DNA from: Isochrysis galbana | Lineage: Eukaryota; Haptophyta; Isochrysidales; Isochrysidaceae | Assembly: GCA_018136815.1 (NCBI GenBank) | Contig: CM030938.1 | Location: 4,860,749 to 4,924,748, forward strand | Direction of reading: 5' to 3' | Length of the DNA stretch: 64,000 nt | Shown here: positions 52,186 through 62,326 of the stretch, piece by piece | Numbering within the stretch: position 1 is the first letter of the stretch | How the letters are laid out: each line of letters begins with the position of its first letter | The notes under the pieces: generated by a model | What the model was told of the DNA's origin: nothing | Databases searched by the model: none | The model's input: the letters and a program-made list of their open reading frames with translations, nothing else | Position numbers and translations under genes: made by a program

Positions 52186-52285
52186 AGGGCCGCTCCTCTC
52201 CCTCCTTCCTTGGCGGTGGATGTTCGGTCGAAGCATCGAGTGGGAAGTCCCCAGAATAGATACCATCAAAGCTTCCATTTCATGG

Positions 52286-53015
52286 TCCCACGTCAGGAGA
52301 ATCCTTTTGGGTGGGGAGGGAGGTTGTCGCGCTTGGTCAGTGGCTGTGCTCCTCCCACGTCAGGAGAATCCTTTTGGGTGGGGAGGGAGGTTGTCGCGCT
52401 TGGTCAGTGGCTGTGCTCCTCCCACGTCACGAGAATCCTTTTAGGTGGGGAGGTTTGCGCTTTGGGGTTGGTCTGCTAGAGTCTTCTCAAGTGTGCACTT
52501 CGTAATGCACACCACCGCGTGCGCCTCCCACGTCAGGAGAATCCTTTGGGTGTGGAGGGTTGACGCGCTTGGTCAGTGGCTGTGCTCCTCCCACGTCAGG
52601 AGAATCCTTTTGGGTGGGGAGGGAGGTTGTCGCGCTTGGTCAGTGGCTGTGCTCCCCCCACGTCAGGAGAATCCTTTTGGGTGGGGAGGTTTGGGGTTGG
52701 TCTGCTAGAGTCTTCTCAAGTGTGCACTTCGTAAATGCACACCACCGCGTGCGCCTCCCACGTCAGGAGAATCCTTTGGGTGTGGAGGGTTGACGCGCTT
52801 GGTCAGTGGCTGTGCTCCTCCCACGTCAGGAGAATCCTTTTGGGTGGGGAGGGAGGTTGTCGCGCTTGGTCAGTGGCTGTGCTCCCACGTCAGGAGAATC
52901 CTTTTAGGTGGGGAGGGTTGCGCTTTGGGGTTGGTCTGCTAGAGTCTTCTCAAGTGTGCACTTCGTAATGCACACCACCGCGTGCGCCTCCCACGTCAGG
53001 AGAATCCTTTGGGTA
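52286..53015. repeat. Minisatellite with CCCACGTCAGGAGAATCC units
   Basis: About ten copies of CCCACGTCAGGAGAATCCTT followed by TTGGGTGGGG or close variants occur, mostly 60-70 bp apart, with two longer spacers (GTCTGCTAGAGTCTTCTCAA, then GTGTGCACTTCGTAATGCAC) giving a higher-order period of about 230 bp. Each unit contains the palindromic core CACGTCAGG and AGGAGAATCCTTT. Short open frames follow the unit period and are not genes. Confidence 0.9.
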
Positions 53016-53059
53016 TGACCGATTCTCACTTCGTTAGTGGGTCCTCGCATCCCTTCAGG

Positions 53060-53150
53060 CTGGCTGGCATACCATCATGTATGAAAACGCTATGCGGGCA
53101 CAAACCACTCTACAAGCGCGCCTTCCTCCAGCCACCCCAACACAACCACT
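53060..53150 (-). mobile_element. Degraded copy of the Fanzor-element 3' end
   Basis: On the minus strand this aligns with 59715-59800. Shared text includes GGGCCAAAG/GGCCGAAG, TGGAGGAAGG, GCGCGCTTGTAG and GCCCGCATAGCGTTTTC. A minus-strand frame reads CRDVNRAKVVV near 53130, reminiscent of the last RuvC motif (NRDxNAA) of TnpB/Fanzor nucleases. The copy is short and decayed. Confidence 0.5.
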
Positions 53151-53552
53151 TTGGCCCGGTTGACATCGCGACAGCAAAACAGTTTCGTTACACGTATGTA
53201 CTAGGGCGCTTGTTGCTACTCTTATAGAATGTGGATGGGAGCACACGCTTGTGATGTGAGCGGAGTGGGCCGTGCGGGTGGGGCGGCAGTGTCGAAATGC
53301 GCGGGGTGTCAGAATGCGCGGGAGAATTGGCGAGCGCGGAGGGAGAGGGGGCAGTTCTGAAAGCGCGCACCAGGCTCTTGACCAAAAAAAACGATCGCTT
53401 TCAAAGGAATTCGATCAATTTTCTTTGGAGGGGAAAACCAACATGGGATATCATGAGATATCGTGATTTCAACGATATATCCACCCTGCCCCAAATCGAG
53501 TGAATGGAGTCAGACCACGTGTGTGTTTCAACATGTGAAGGGTCAAGTTGAC

Positions 53553-54485
53553 TCAAGTAACCTCCAGGTGACAATGAAAGGTGTCAGCAGGGATGGGGAT
53601 AATTGAACGCTTTTGGTCTTGCCGCGACCCGTGAACAGGCAGCCAGGGCTGAATGCCGTTAGGCAACACTAAGCCCTGAAACTTCACACCATGGCACCTC
53701 TTGTGCCCGGAATAAAATGGTGCCTGGCCGCGCACGGGGCGAGCTACAGCCCACAGTTTGCCGTCCACAAACCCAATCAGATTGTACAGGGGGACACCAG
53801 CTTCGACGAACGCCGCAGCAAAGCGTGGGAACAGGGGTGCAAAGCACGACAGTCCACGGGAGTCTAGGAGGTGGGGGAAGGTGCGGTGTATGTGCTCTAC
53901 CACGGCTTGGTGCGCGGCCGAAATGGCAGCCTCACTCCTACCCACCTCCTCGCAGAGTGCCGCCACGCTACCTGTACATGGCAGGGGTGCAGGTGGTGAG
54001 CTCTGGCTCCGGGCGCAGGCTCTCCCTCTCTCTGCGTGCTGCGTGTGCAAGGGCAAGCAGCATGCAGCATGCAGCGCACCTGGGGTCTTCAAGCGGCGCA
54101 GGGTGATGAGCACGGCCTCTTCGGCGCTCATCACGTGCCGCCCCTTCAACCTGAACCCCGCAGGGAGCTCCAACGCCTCAATGACCCTGGGTAGGTCTGC
54201 GAGGCGAAAGCCGAATCGCGCGTATATTTCGCGCGCCTCCACGCCGTCGCCGTCGCCACCCTCCTCCACCTCACGCTGCAGCCGCGCCAGCGAGAGACGC
54301 TCTGCGCCAACGCGCATGCGCATGGAACGCGAAAGCGTCTCTGCTGCTAGCGCTAGCAGTAGGCGCTCCAAGCGCCGGCGGCCAGCCGGCACGTCTCCCT
54401 GCCGCCTCATACGCAGCATCCAGGCGCAGAGCATCGCCGGTTCTGCGTCCTCCAACTCCGCCGCGGTGAAAGGGCGCGTGGGCAT
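53553..54485 (-). CDS. PIF/Harbinger-type transposase, C-terminally short
   Basis: The model is complement join of 53553-53971 and 54080-54485 and gives 274 residues. The 108-nt intron (donor GTGCGC, acceptor ATGTACAG, phase 1) is itself free of stops, so the unspliced frame gives 310 residues. Residues about 85-120 are a helical N-terminal segment (RFGFRLADLPRVIEALELP) typical before the DDE domain. The catalytic core follows: GFVDGKLWAVARP with the first Asp, then FYSGHKRCHGVKFQGLVLPNG, and GSRQD with the probable second Asp. The third acidic residue, normally some 50 residues later, is absent because the frame ends in an unrelated-looking tail. It is therefore truncated or has an unseen exon. 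The Myb-like partner protein of Harbinger elements is not found nearby. Terminal repeats were not identified. Confidence 0.75.
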   Translation of the reverse strand: MPTRPFTAAELEDAEPAMLCAWMLRMRRQGDVPAGRRRLERLLLALAAETLSRSMRMRVGAERLSLARLQREVEEGGDGDGVEAREIYARFGFRLADLPRVIEALELPAGFRLKGRHVMSAEEAVLITLRRLKTPGALHAACCLPLHTQHAERGRACARSQSSPPAPLPCTGSVAALCEEVGRSEAAISAAHQAVVEHIHRTFPHLLDSRGLSCFAPLFPRFAAAFVEAGVPLYNLIGFVDGKLWAVARPVRGQAPFYSGHKRCHGVKFQGLVLPNGIQPWLPVHGSRQDQKRSIIPIPADTFHCHLEVT

Positions 54486-54489
54486 CGCT

Positions 54490-55341
54490 CCCCTTCCCTC
54501 CGTCCGGCGCGTGCGCCTACTTATTTAGAAGGGGAACGGCCACTTCACCTTTTGCAGAGCGGGCGCAATAGGGCCCCAGTAGCGGCTGCGCGCTATTGGG
54601 GTGGTTCCTATTGAGTCCCTATTGAGGCGTGCAAAAACCCTCTTGTAAACCCGTGTTCACCACGTAGGCGGTGAACACGTATTTTGTATTTTGTATTTTC
54701 CCATCTAAGGCCTCACTAAGGTTAAGGTTGTGAGAGGCGCCCCTACCTACCGCTCTCCACTGGAGAGAGAAGATACCGAGAGGGGAGGGGCGAGGAGGAG
54801 AAGGAGGGGGCGGACGGCCGCTGCGAGCAGTCGCAAGAGAGGAGAAGGTGGAGGGGTGGGGAAGTGGATAAACGGACGTTGGAGAGAGATAAAAGAGGGG
54901 AGGGAGAGGGAGGGAGGGAGGAGGGGGAGAGGAGAAGAGGGAGAGATCGCTCAAGGGCAACGGGTGGGTTGGGTAGTTTAAGGGAAAAGAACACACGGGA
55001 GACGTGAAGAAGGAGAGGGGGAGGGAAGGGAAGGGACAGAGATCCAAGAAGTGGGAGCAGAGACAGGAGGAGAGGCTTCCAGCGAGAGGAGGCTGGCTCT
55101 CTTCTCTCTCCCTCCCTCTCCCTCTTCCTCCCCCCTCCCCGCCCCTACCCCCTAGCCCTCGCCAACACACACACCTCCCCCCTCCTTCCCTCCCCCTTCG
55201 CCTCCCTCCCCCCTCCCTCTTCCCCCCGCCCTCCCTCTCTCCCTCGGTCCCTCTCTCTCCCTCCATCCACTCCCTCTCTTGTCTTTCTTCTCTCTCTCCC
55301 CCTCTCCTTTCCTCCCTCCCTCCCTCCCTACTTCTCTTTCG
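54490..55341. other. Low-complexity interval upstream of the LOV-like gene
   Basis: GA-rich at 54770-55080, CT-rich at 55085-55330. A short palindromic pair GCGCAATAGGGCCCCAG / CGCTATTGGGGTGG is at 54567-54605 and a TTTTGTATTTTGTATTTTCC block at 54681-54700. No gene is seen. The CT-rich tract just before 55342 is a plausible promoter or 5' UTR. Confidence 0.5.
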
Positions 55342-57775
55342 ATGGTCAAGTCCCTCTCCGAGGCCCTGCGGCTGAGCAGCGAGTGCTGCGTGGTGACGAC
55401 CGGGGCACCGCCTTACCTCATCCTCCACACCAATAAAGGTGAGAGGGAGAGAGAGGGGGGCTGGGGGAAGGAAGGAAGGGGAGGGGGAGGGGAAGGGACG
55501 AGGAGAAGAGAGGGAGAGAGGGTGAGGGATGGAAGAGGGAAGGGGGGGAAGCGCAGGTGGACAGAGTGGGGGGCAAAAGGGTTGGGGAGTTGAGGGAGGA
55601 GGGGGATGATGTGGAAAGGCGGGTTAGACGGCCACCGGAGCGTCCCTTGTGCAACGAGGATCGTGAGCGAATACAGAGGTTCGAGGTGGTAGGTGGGAGG
55701 CAGTGGCGGGTCATGTGAGCAAGGGGGGGGCAAGGGGGTGGGAATGGAATGAGAGGCACACCCCCATCTCAGCCCTCCTGGAGAAGGAGGAAACGGAGGC
55801 GGATCGAGCTGGGTTAGGGGCTCCATGGCAGTCCACAGTCTGTGGTCAGTAAGCATGAGGGTGTTGAAGGCGCGGTCGGCTGAGACGGGTGTGAGAGGGC
55901 CTGAAGCAGTGCAGGTGTGACGCGGGTGGTGTGTGGGGTGCACTAAAGGGACTGGGGGTCCCAAGCTTTGGATTGAGAGAGGAGGAGAGCACGCGGCGGG
56001 AGGTGGGGTCGGTATAACCTCGCCCAGCCAGCAGGAGAAAGGGAATGCGCCTTAATGCATGCATTGCGACAGTGGCGCTGGGGTGAGGGCGTGCTCAAGG
56101 TATGAGGGCCTCCCGAGTTCATGATCGCACACTTGAGGTCCGAGGTGAGACAGTGGTCTGTCTCATGTGGGCGAGCGACACCGGTGGCCATGAGCATGGC
56201 CAGGAGACCGGGGCGACATTTTCACAAGAACTGGGGGCAAGAGCAGGGGAGGCGAATGGGCAGAGACGGGAGGGAGGGGGGGATCAGGGGCAGAAGAAGA
56301 TGCGCCAGAAAAGGCTACAAATGATATGGGAAGCGGGTACGCCGAGACTGCAGCTTCCGCCGCGAGAGTGCTTGCCCGATATCCCCCCGTCCCACTGTTG
56401 CAGCATGGAGTGTGCTGACGGGTTACAAATTCACAGAGGTGGCGAATCGAAGCAACCGCTTCCTCCAGGGGCCAGGCACGGAACGCGACGTCGTGGCCAA
56501 GGTAGGCTGGGACGCACTGTAGTGCATGATGCCGCGCGAACCCTAGTGAGCCCTCCCTTGCCGTCCCTTCTCAATGCCGCATCGCGGCGTCCCTTCCCAT
56601 GTCAGCTGCACAAGTCCATCGAGACCGGCAAGCCCATATCCGTGAAGATGATCAATTATGACAAAGCGGGGCAGCCATTTCACAACTCCCTACAGATTTA
56701 TCCACTCAAAGACATCCACGGCCGGGTTTCCCACTTTTGTGGTATCCTTCGCGGAGAGCCTGTGCGCCATGGGGAGGTACCGCCCCTTCATCTGCCCGTT
56801 GGTTGGCCAAAGCTTGTCAAGCTGGACGATACGATGGCGCTGGAGCAGTCTTCTTCTTCATCCAACAGCAACTGCAAGTCACCCTCAAAAACGAAGCGGT
56901 CGCAGAAGCTGTCTGGCTCGAAGCGCCCGCAGAGATCGCAGTTGACCACGCTACAAGAAGCCGTTAGCAATACTAGCGATGCGGTAGTCCTCACTGAGGC
57001 ACGGCCGCCATATGCCATCACGCACGTGAATGCGCCGTGGTGCAAAATGTGTGGGTGAGCTGACCGCTTGGCCTGCATCCACTTGCATGAGCGGTGGCCC
57101 TGCTGCCGCCCTTGCGCGCGGTGTGCGGTTCGGAGAAGGAGGCTTGGCCTTTTGGCACGCGTGTCAAGCAACTCGAGGTGATTCATCTCGACTGCCCGCC
57201 TTGACGCCTTGGCCACAGATACACGCAAGAGGAAGTGGAGGGTCAAACCAATAGCATTCTTCAGGGGCCTGAGACTGATGAAGCCCTTCTTGCAGACCTC
57301 ATGGCTTCTGTGCGGCGCGGAGAACCATCGAGTGCCACCTTGATTAACTATAAGAAGGGCGGCAAGCGTTTTGTGAACCAGGTGCGAGTTCCCGTTTTGC
57401 CAGTTGATTTTGCTTTAATTTGGGGCGGCCGCCCCATCTCCGTACGTGGACCTGGCCGTCCTCCCTGCTGTTGGGGCCACGTTCTTCATACCTCATACTT
57501 GGGAGCTGTCACGGCCAATTCCGCCACTTTGCACGTGGCAGGTGAGCATAGCCCCAGTGTACAATGAGCATGACGAATTAGATCAGTTCATGGCTATGCT
57601 GCATGAAGTAGACGAGAAGCCAACGTCGGATAACACAGTACAAGATTGCCTCGCGCCCGCTTCAAGTCTCGTGGCTGACATCGATGAGCTACTTGGCAAG
57701 ATGGCGTCCCAGGAATCGCACGCAGAGGCTGAGAGGAATGCGCGGGGAGGAGCAGGCATCTCCCTTATGACATGA
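55342..57775 (+). CDS. Tandem LOV-like PAS protein lacking the photoactive cysteine
   Basis: The model is join of 55342-55438, 56404-56501, 56606-57054, 57219-57381 and 57542-57775 and gives 346 residues. Acceptors are TTGCAG, GTCAG, CCACAG and GGCAG; phases are 1, 0, 2, 0. Two LOV-type PAS domains lie at about residues 14-115 and 188-290. Domain 1 has VLTGYKFTEVANRSNRFLQG then PGTE; domain 2 has GYTQEEVEGQTNSILQGPET. In photoreceptor LOV domains this motif is GRNCRFLQ; the reactive Cys is Asn in both domains here. The later Gln of FVGVQ, which relays the flavin signal, is also replaced (HFCGIL, FMAML). The NY(D/K)K-x-G and F-x-N strand motifs are kept. The fold should hold, possibly with flavin, but classical adduct photochemistry is not expected. 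No effector domain is attached; it may act by dimerisation or partner binding. Confidence 0.85.
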
Positions 57776-59185
57776 GGCTTCGGCAGATCCCGCTAGCAAG
57801 TTCTTCAGCCCCACAATGCGAGATAATCGTGGCACGCCGATTTGGAGGCACGCGATGGTCCGATTGGAGTCCATCGCCACTATCGTTGTGACAGCCCAGC
57901 TTGACACACCTGCGGCTTTCGCGACAGATGGTGTGGATTCTGCCGAACTGCGTGCCGGCCATCCGCGACTCGTGCCATCTAATTGCACGGCACGTCTTCG
58001 CCACGCCCCATAGCTTCGACTTGTGATTATGAGACGCGGCCGAAGTGGCTTGCTAGGACTGACTCCAGGCTTGGCGCATACGCTCACGGGGACCCTTGCT
58101 TTGCCCAGGCGCGGCGTCTGCTTAGGTATCTTGACCCGTGATCGAGTGTCGGCAATTTCGGTGTGGTATCCACAATGTGCTAGTCCACCTGCGTCCTACG
58201 GATTCCGCGAGCGAGCGAATCTGGCTAGAGAAGCTTGTTGCGTCGTATGCTTGGAAGCATCGTCTTGAGTGTAATTAGCTTTCAACGAGTTGTTCGTTCC
58301 TTTGCGGAGGAGAGGATTGAGTTTGGGGGGCGGCTCGCATAGGCGAGCAAGTGCCTGGGTTGCTGATGATGACTACACGTGGGGACGAGGGACGCCCCTT
58401 GTGTGCCATGTGTCTGTCTCAGCCTACTTTTATAAGTGGGAGTCATCTCTACATTGGTGCAAAGAGCAACATCGGATCACTAGGTTGTTGCGTGCGTTCA
58501 ACCCTTCGTTCGCGTACGGCAAGGTAGACACACTGTGGGTGCAAAGGCTTGCAAGCTTGCCATGCTTTGCTCAAATCGATGGAATCACTCATCTGCGGTT
58601 GCGCAAACGCGTAGTCTTAAAGACTACCGTGTAGTCTTGGGAGGGGGGGGGAAGACAACGGAAAATGTCAGCCTCATTGCCGCCTCATAACCAACGGCCA
58701 AAGCCTCGCCACGGTTCGCCCCCCTCCCCCGAGAGTCTCCCCTATCATCTCCTTGCTTTGTTTGGCTTTGCAACTAAGTTTATACTTAGACGCGATGGAG
58801 CGCGCCGCCGCGACTCCACGCTCTCCTTCGGGCCCCCCACCGAGGGCGCCCCACCAGCATCCATTGAGCAGCCGCTGTCGAAGCGGCCGCGTCCGCCCAC
58901 TGAGGCCGAGCAGGTGTGTGCGACTCCGGTCGCGCCGCACGGCCCGTGGCCCCGGCCACACCACCCATCCATGGCAGCCATGCTGGCCTCCCCCATGGGG
59001 GGCATAAGTCGCGTTCCGTCAAAAGAGGGCCAGGTGATTTTTTTGGCATCCATATACTCCTGTTTTCTTTTTAGGGTGTGTGCGAAAAGTTTTTTACCCG
59101 TAACATGGCAACACTGCGATGGATATCAGGGCGCGTGGAGCAATCACGTCCGCTGTAAATTCCCTACTACCTATCACCGGTGGTA
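57776..59185. other. No gene seen; repeat fragments
   Basis: TACTTTTATAAGTGGG at 58426-58442 recurs at 27554-27569. GCAACTAAGTTTATACTTAG at 58769-58788 recurs at 1409-1430, followed at 58795 by an ATG opening MERAAATP. These are likely pieces of repeat families. No full gene is supported. Confidence 0.45.
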
Positions 59186-59189
59186 GACC

Positions 59190-59757
59190 AAGAGCTGATT
59201 TGAACCAGATGTTGGACAGGATGTGTCATATTTTTTGCATCCTCAGCGTTCAATGGATCAATGGTGTGAAATCCGGAAGGCGATGAGTGCGCTGGCTCGC
59301 ATAGCGGACCGAGTCTAGGGGATCAAAAAGAGGAAGAAGGAAGAAGGGTGAGCCTCGCGTCCCGAATAACGAAAATAAGAGAACTATCGTGCTGATAGGA
59401 GATGGGTCATTCGGGGACACTTTCCCAAAGAAAAAGTGTGTGCGCGCACTCGCGTCGCGCGGGTTGACGATTGTGCTCGACGAGTACAACACTTCTTCGA
59501 TGTGTCCCTGCGGGGGATCCAAACTGCAGGACACTGCGGCGATCTTTCAGGTCGCATCTGATGACGCTCCACGTCGCCCTCGGTGCCACAAAGCAGCCGA
59601 GCACGAAGGACCATGTCACGTGATGTCTACCTTTCTTCTGAACCAGCTCGATACCGACCGTGATGAACTAGCTTGCATGCAAATGCTGCTTGCTGGGTAC
59701 GAAGGGTTGTGTCACGCAACTAGGCCGAAGTGTCTATGGAGGAAGGGGCGTCTGTAG
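59190..59757 (+). mobile_element. Fanzor/TnpB-like nuclease, C-terminal remnant
   Basis: The main frame, open from about 59300 to the stop at 59755-59757, reads TIVLIGDGSFG, PKKKCVRALASRG, then LDEYNTSSMCPCGGSKLQD. This matches the end of the RuvC nuclease of TnpB/Fanzor proteins: the D-E-x-x-T-S motif with its catalytic Glu, running straight into a C-x-C zinc-finger half. Further on, PRCHK and GPC could supply the other zinc ligands, and LDTDRDELACMQML fits the last RuvC motif (NRDxxAxxN) with its Asp. Upstream, a different frame reads SMDQWCEIRKAMSALARIADRV, also Fanzor-like helical text. There is no Met start and the N-terminal half is missing, so this is a decayed copy. Fanzors are the eukaryotic relatives of RNA-guided TnpB nucleases and ride on transposons. 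Confidence 0.65.
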
Positions 59758-59806
59758 TGAAATGGTGTTTTGTGTCCGCTTAGCGTTTTCGTACATAACG
59801 TTAGGT
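59745..59806 (+). repeat. Conserved segment after the Fanzor-like ORF
   Basis: GGAGGAAGGGGCGTCTGTAG followed by TTTTGTGTCCGCTTAGCGTT and TTCGTACATAACGTTAG recurs at 51085-51136 (plus strand) and 53075-53130 (minus strand). Conservation continues past the stop codon for about 50 bases and stops after AACGTTAG. It may be the element's right end, and in this family the guide-RNA scaffold commonly lies in this place. Confidence 0.55.
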
Positions 59807-59834
59807 AGCCACACTAATATTAAATTTTTAACAA

Positions 59835-59995
59835 ATTTTTATGGGTCGCGTCGCGGCAAAGGAACGGGACTAGCGCGCACACAAGACTTGACTCCCTGCC
59901 GCGGCGAGCGCAAGCACCCTTCCCCCTTATGCCACCCAGCTCTTCACTAGCTTACTACCTGCGCTAGCCGGAGCACCCCTCCCTCCACACTCAAA
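59835..59995 (-). repeat. Dispersed repeat R4, copy B
   Basis: This is the inverted partner of 46600-46795. It begins with an AT-rich AAATTTTTATGG edge, starting about 30 bases after the conserved Fanzor-associated segment. Confidence 0.75.
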
Positions 59996-59999
59996 CAGC

Positions 60000-60540
60000 C
60001 CCGGGTGCGTGGTATAGTGTTTCCTCTCCCGGTTTCGCTACCTCGGTGGTGTCTGTGGTTGTTTCTCCTAGATAGTTGGTGTTTGTGTGTATCCATATAT
60101 TGTTCATTCTAGTGATATACGTGTTGTCTTCGGACACTTTGACTTCCCTTGATTCGTTCTCCGGTGGAGCAGCAGCGTCACTGCACTCCCCACCAACATC
60201 ATCGCACCGGCAACCACACCTCTCTTACCACACCCTTTGGCCCTATGCAAGTGCTGTGCTATGAGAGGCAAACCTACCTCTCCGTGCTCCACTACTTTCA
60301 CTTCATCCAACAGGTGGCCCTCAAGATTTGGGTGGGCTTGTGGGCGCTGACCATTGACGCGGGTGGCCACAGTCGTGCTGACAGAGATGCGCAGGCGCAA
60401 CAAATAATTGAGTCAGATGAAGAAGAACCGCTTGTGCTTCCTCTCAAGAAGAAGCGCTCCGGGCACCTCAATGCAATTTCGCGCCGCCCTCTTTCTTCCC
60501 AACCCTGCGGCTTGTGTCTACCGGCGATGTTCCTCCTCCT
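60000..60540. other. No gene seen
   Basis: A plus-strand frame is open from 60149 but its first half shows no domain. Possible retroelement leader preceding the Gag-like piece. Confidence 0.4.
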
Positions 60541-60559
60541 GTGCCAGCTACCGACCTAT

Positions 60560-60736
60560 GCTTGCGCCCCAGGGGAACGTGACTCTCTGCCTGTGTTCTC
60601 TGGGGAGCGCTCCGAATTTGTTGATTGGACCATCCTCTTCTCAGCCTATGTGGCATGGAAACTCACGGAGGCGATAGCGTTGCTTGACGAAGCGGCCGCC
60701 CGCCTGCCTCACACACACACGCACACCCTCGCCTAG
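60560..60736 (+). mobile_element. Possible Gag-like fragment of an LTR retroelement (fossil)
   Basis: The frame contains LPVFSGERSEFVDWTILFSA followed by a helical segment, resembling the F-x-G-x-x-x-x-x-x-W-x-x-x-F signature near the start of many LTR-retroelement Gag proteins. Only about 50 residues match and no other retroelement part adjoins, so it is a remnant at best. Confidence 0.35.
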
Positions 60737-60834
60737 CCACGCTCTCGCGCCGCACACCATCCACACGCCGCCGGAGGGCGCACCGGGCCGTCACACACGT
60801 CGCACTGCTCGAAGTGCGCGCGCGGCCGAGGCGT

Positions 60835-61110
60835 GAAGGCGAGGGGCGTCACGCAAGGGGGCGGTTCCTTGCACCGGCGATACCTGAACGCGCGACTTCG
60901 CCTAAAACGCGAGGAGCACGCAAGGAGGTAAGCCAGGTGAGGGGCAAGCAGGCGACAAGGGAGGCGACAAAGGAGGCGAGGGCAACAAGGGCGAATGGAC
61001 GAATGTAGGACCCTGCGACGGTGACTCGTGGCTAGCCTGCAAGGAGGGAACATAGAAACGCAAACAACTTCTGAAACAAAAAGGTCGATCGCGGATGCGA
61101 CAGGGGAACT
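60835..61110 (-). repeat. Dispersed repeat R5, copy B
   Basis: This is the inverted partner of 6010-6300, with the same block order and about 270 bases of similarity. Confidence 0.7.
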
Positions 61111-61119
61111 GTTCAATTG

Positions 61120-61770
61120 TAATTGTGAGCGCGTACCTTACACGAATATTCATGCCTACAGCCTTCAGATGGGCAGGAATACAACAGCCTCTCTCCGATA
61201 CACCGCATCTGCGGAAGATAAGGGCGGTGTTAGTAACGAAGGGGGGACCTGTCAATAGTAGGTGTGTAGCCCAGAATCTTCAGATTTTTTTTGGCGTGCA
61301 CCGTCACTGTCCATGGCCCAATTGCCCATGACCCATGAACGATGAGACACGACCAAGCATCCGGCCACGCCCACAACCTGCAACTTCAACGAACGGCCGC
61401 ACACGAGGGTGTGTTGTTGTGTCTGGGGCTGCAGTGGCGCCTATAACCCAGGCCACCCGCCTGTCCGGCAGTGGCTGAGGCAACAAGATGAATGCGCTAT
61501 ATAAATAGTGCGGTGCATGTTCTGCATTTGTGAGACTATTGGCAGAAAGTGAACGCGCTATAAGCCACGGGCCGCAAGCTGACTGCACTACTCAAAGACT
61601 TGACCAGGGGGTGTGGCAAAGTGCAGAGGAGTGCAGAGTTGATCCACATTAAACTAGCCTTCCCCCCAAAGAACTCATCGAGTGCTGATGCTCGTGGGTG
61701 ACGCAAAGGCAAAGAAGTTCAGGTTGAAAGGATGTTCCAAGCTTGGATCCCGTGCGATCCCAGATGTGCT
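61120..61770. other. No gene seen
   Basis: No coding support. The part before 61774 is likely the 3' UTR of the minus-strand zinc-finger gene. Confidence 0.4.
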
Positions 61771-61773
61771 CCA

Positions 61774-62160
61774 TCAAGCAAAATCATCGTCGCCGTCGGT
61801 CATCGCCGCCGTGACCGCTTCCTGCAAGCGCCTCTTCCTCGCTCTCCGCTCTGTCGGCCGAGCATGCTCGGGAGCGGGGCGCGGCTCGCAGCAGACCTCA
61901 CACTTGGATCGCTGGGCCCGATTGTGGAATGTACACTTGGGGCATGACCAGGGGACACTGTGCAAGGCTGCGCATGCACTGGACACCGCTGCGTAAGGTT
62001 GGATCCCCTTGCCGCTCGCGGCGCTCGCCGAGAGCTGCGGCAGCGTGGGCTGCGTCTGCGGGCGGAGCAGGCGCTCCGCCGCCTCGCGCAGCTCCTTGTT
62101 GGCGTGTGGGCACTCGAGCACCGCACGGCACCGAGCGGCCACTGCCGCGTGGATCGCCAT
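61774..62160 (-). CDS. RanBP2-type zinc-finger protein
   Basis: The minus-strand frame from ATG 62160 encodes 128 residues. Residues about 1-32 form a helical segment (CRAVLECPHANKELREAAERL). Residues about 70-90 are a RanBP2-type zinc finger, WSCPKCTFHNRAQRSKC then EVC, with the W-x-C-x2-C-T-x-x-N-x6-C-x2-C pattern. Such fingers bind ubiquitin or single-stranded RNA. The C-terminus is basic (RRARKRRLQEAV, a possible nuclear signal) and ends in an acidic DGDDDFA tail. The open frame continues upstream to 62358, but that part is Arg/Glu microsatellite translation and is not included. An upstream exon cannot be excluded. Confidence 0.7.
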   Translation of the reverse strand: MAIHAAVAARCRAVLECPHANKELREAAERLLRPQTQPTLPQLSASAASGKGIQPYAAVSSACAALHSVPWSCPKCTFHNRAQRSKCEVCCEPRPAPEHARPTERRARKRRLQEAVTAAMTDGDDDFA

Positions 62161-62281
62161 CGCCCACGAGAGCGGTGGCGCAGGCCGTCTTCTTCCCTCT
62201 TCCCCACCCCCCTCGCCCCCCCCCAGTCCCCACGCGCGCCTCGTCCCGCGTCTTCCCGCCCCCCGCCCCCCCCTCTCCCTC

Positions 62282-62326
<45 letters not shown>

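Noticed and set aside
50478-53015. Possible CRISPR arrays
   Set aside because: Repeats are long, imperfect and tandem without unique spacers, and the genome is eukaryotic.
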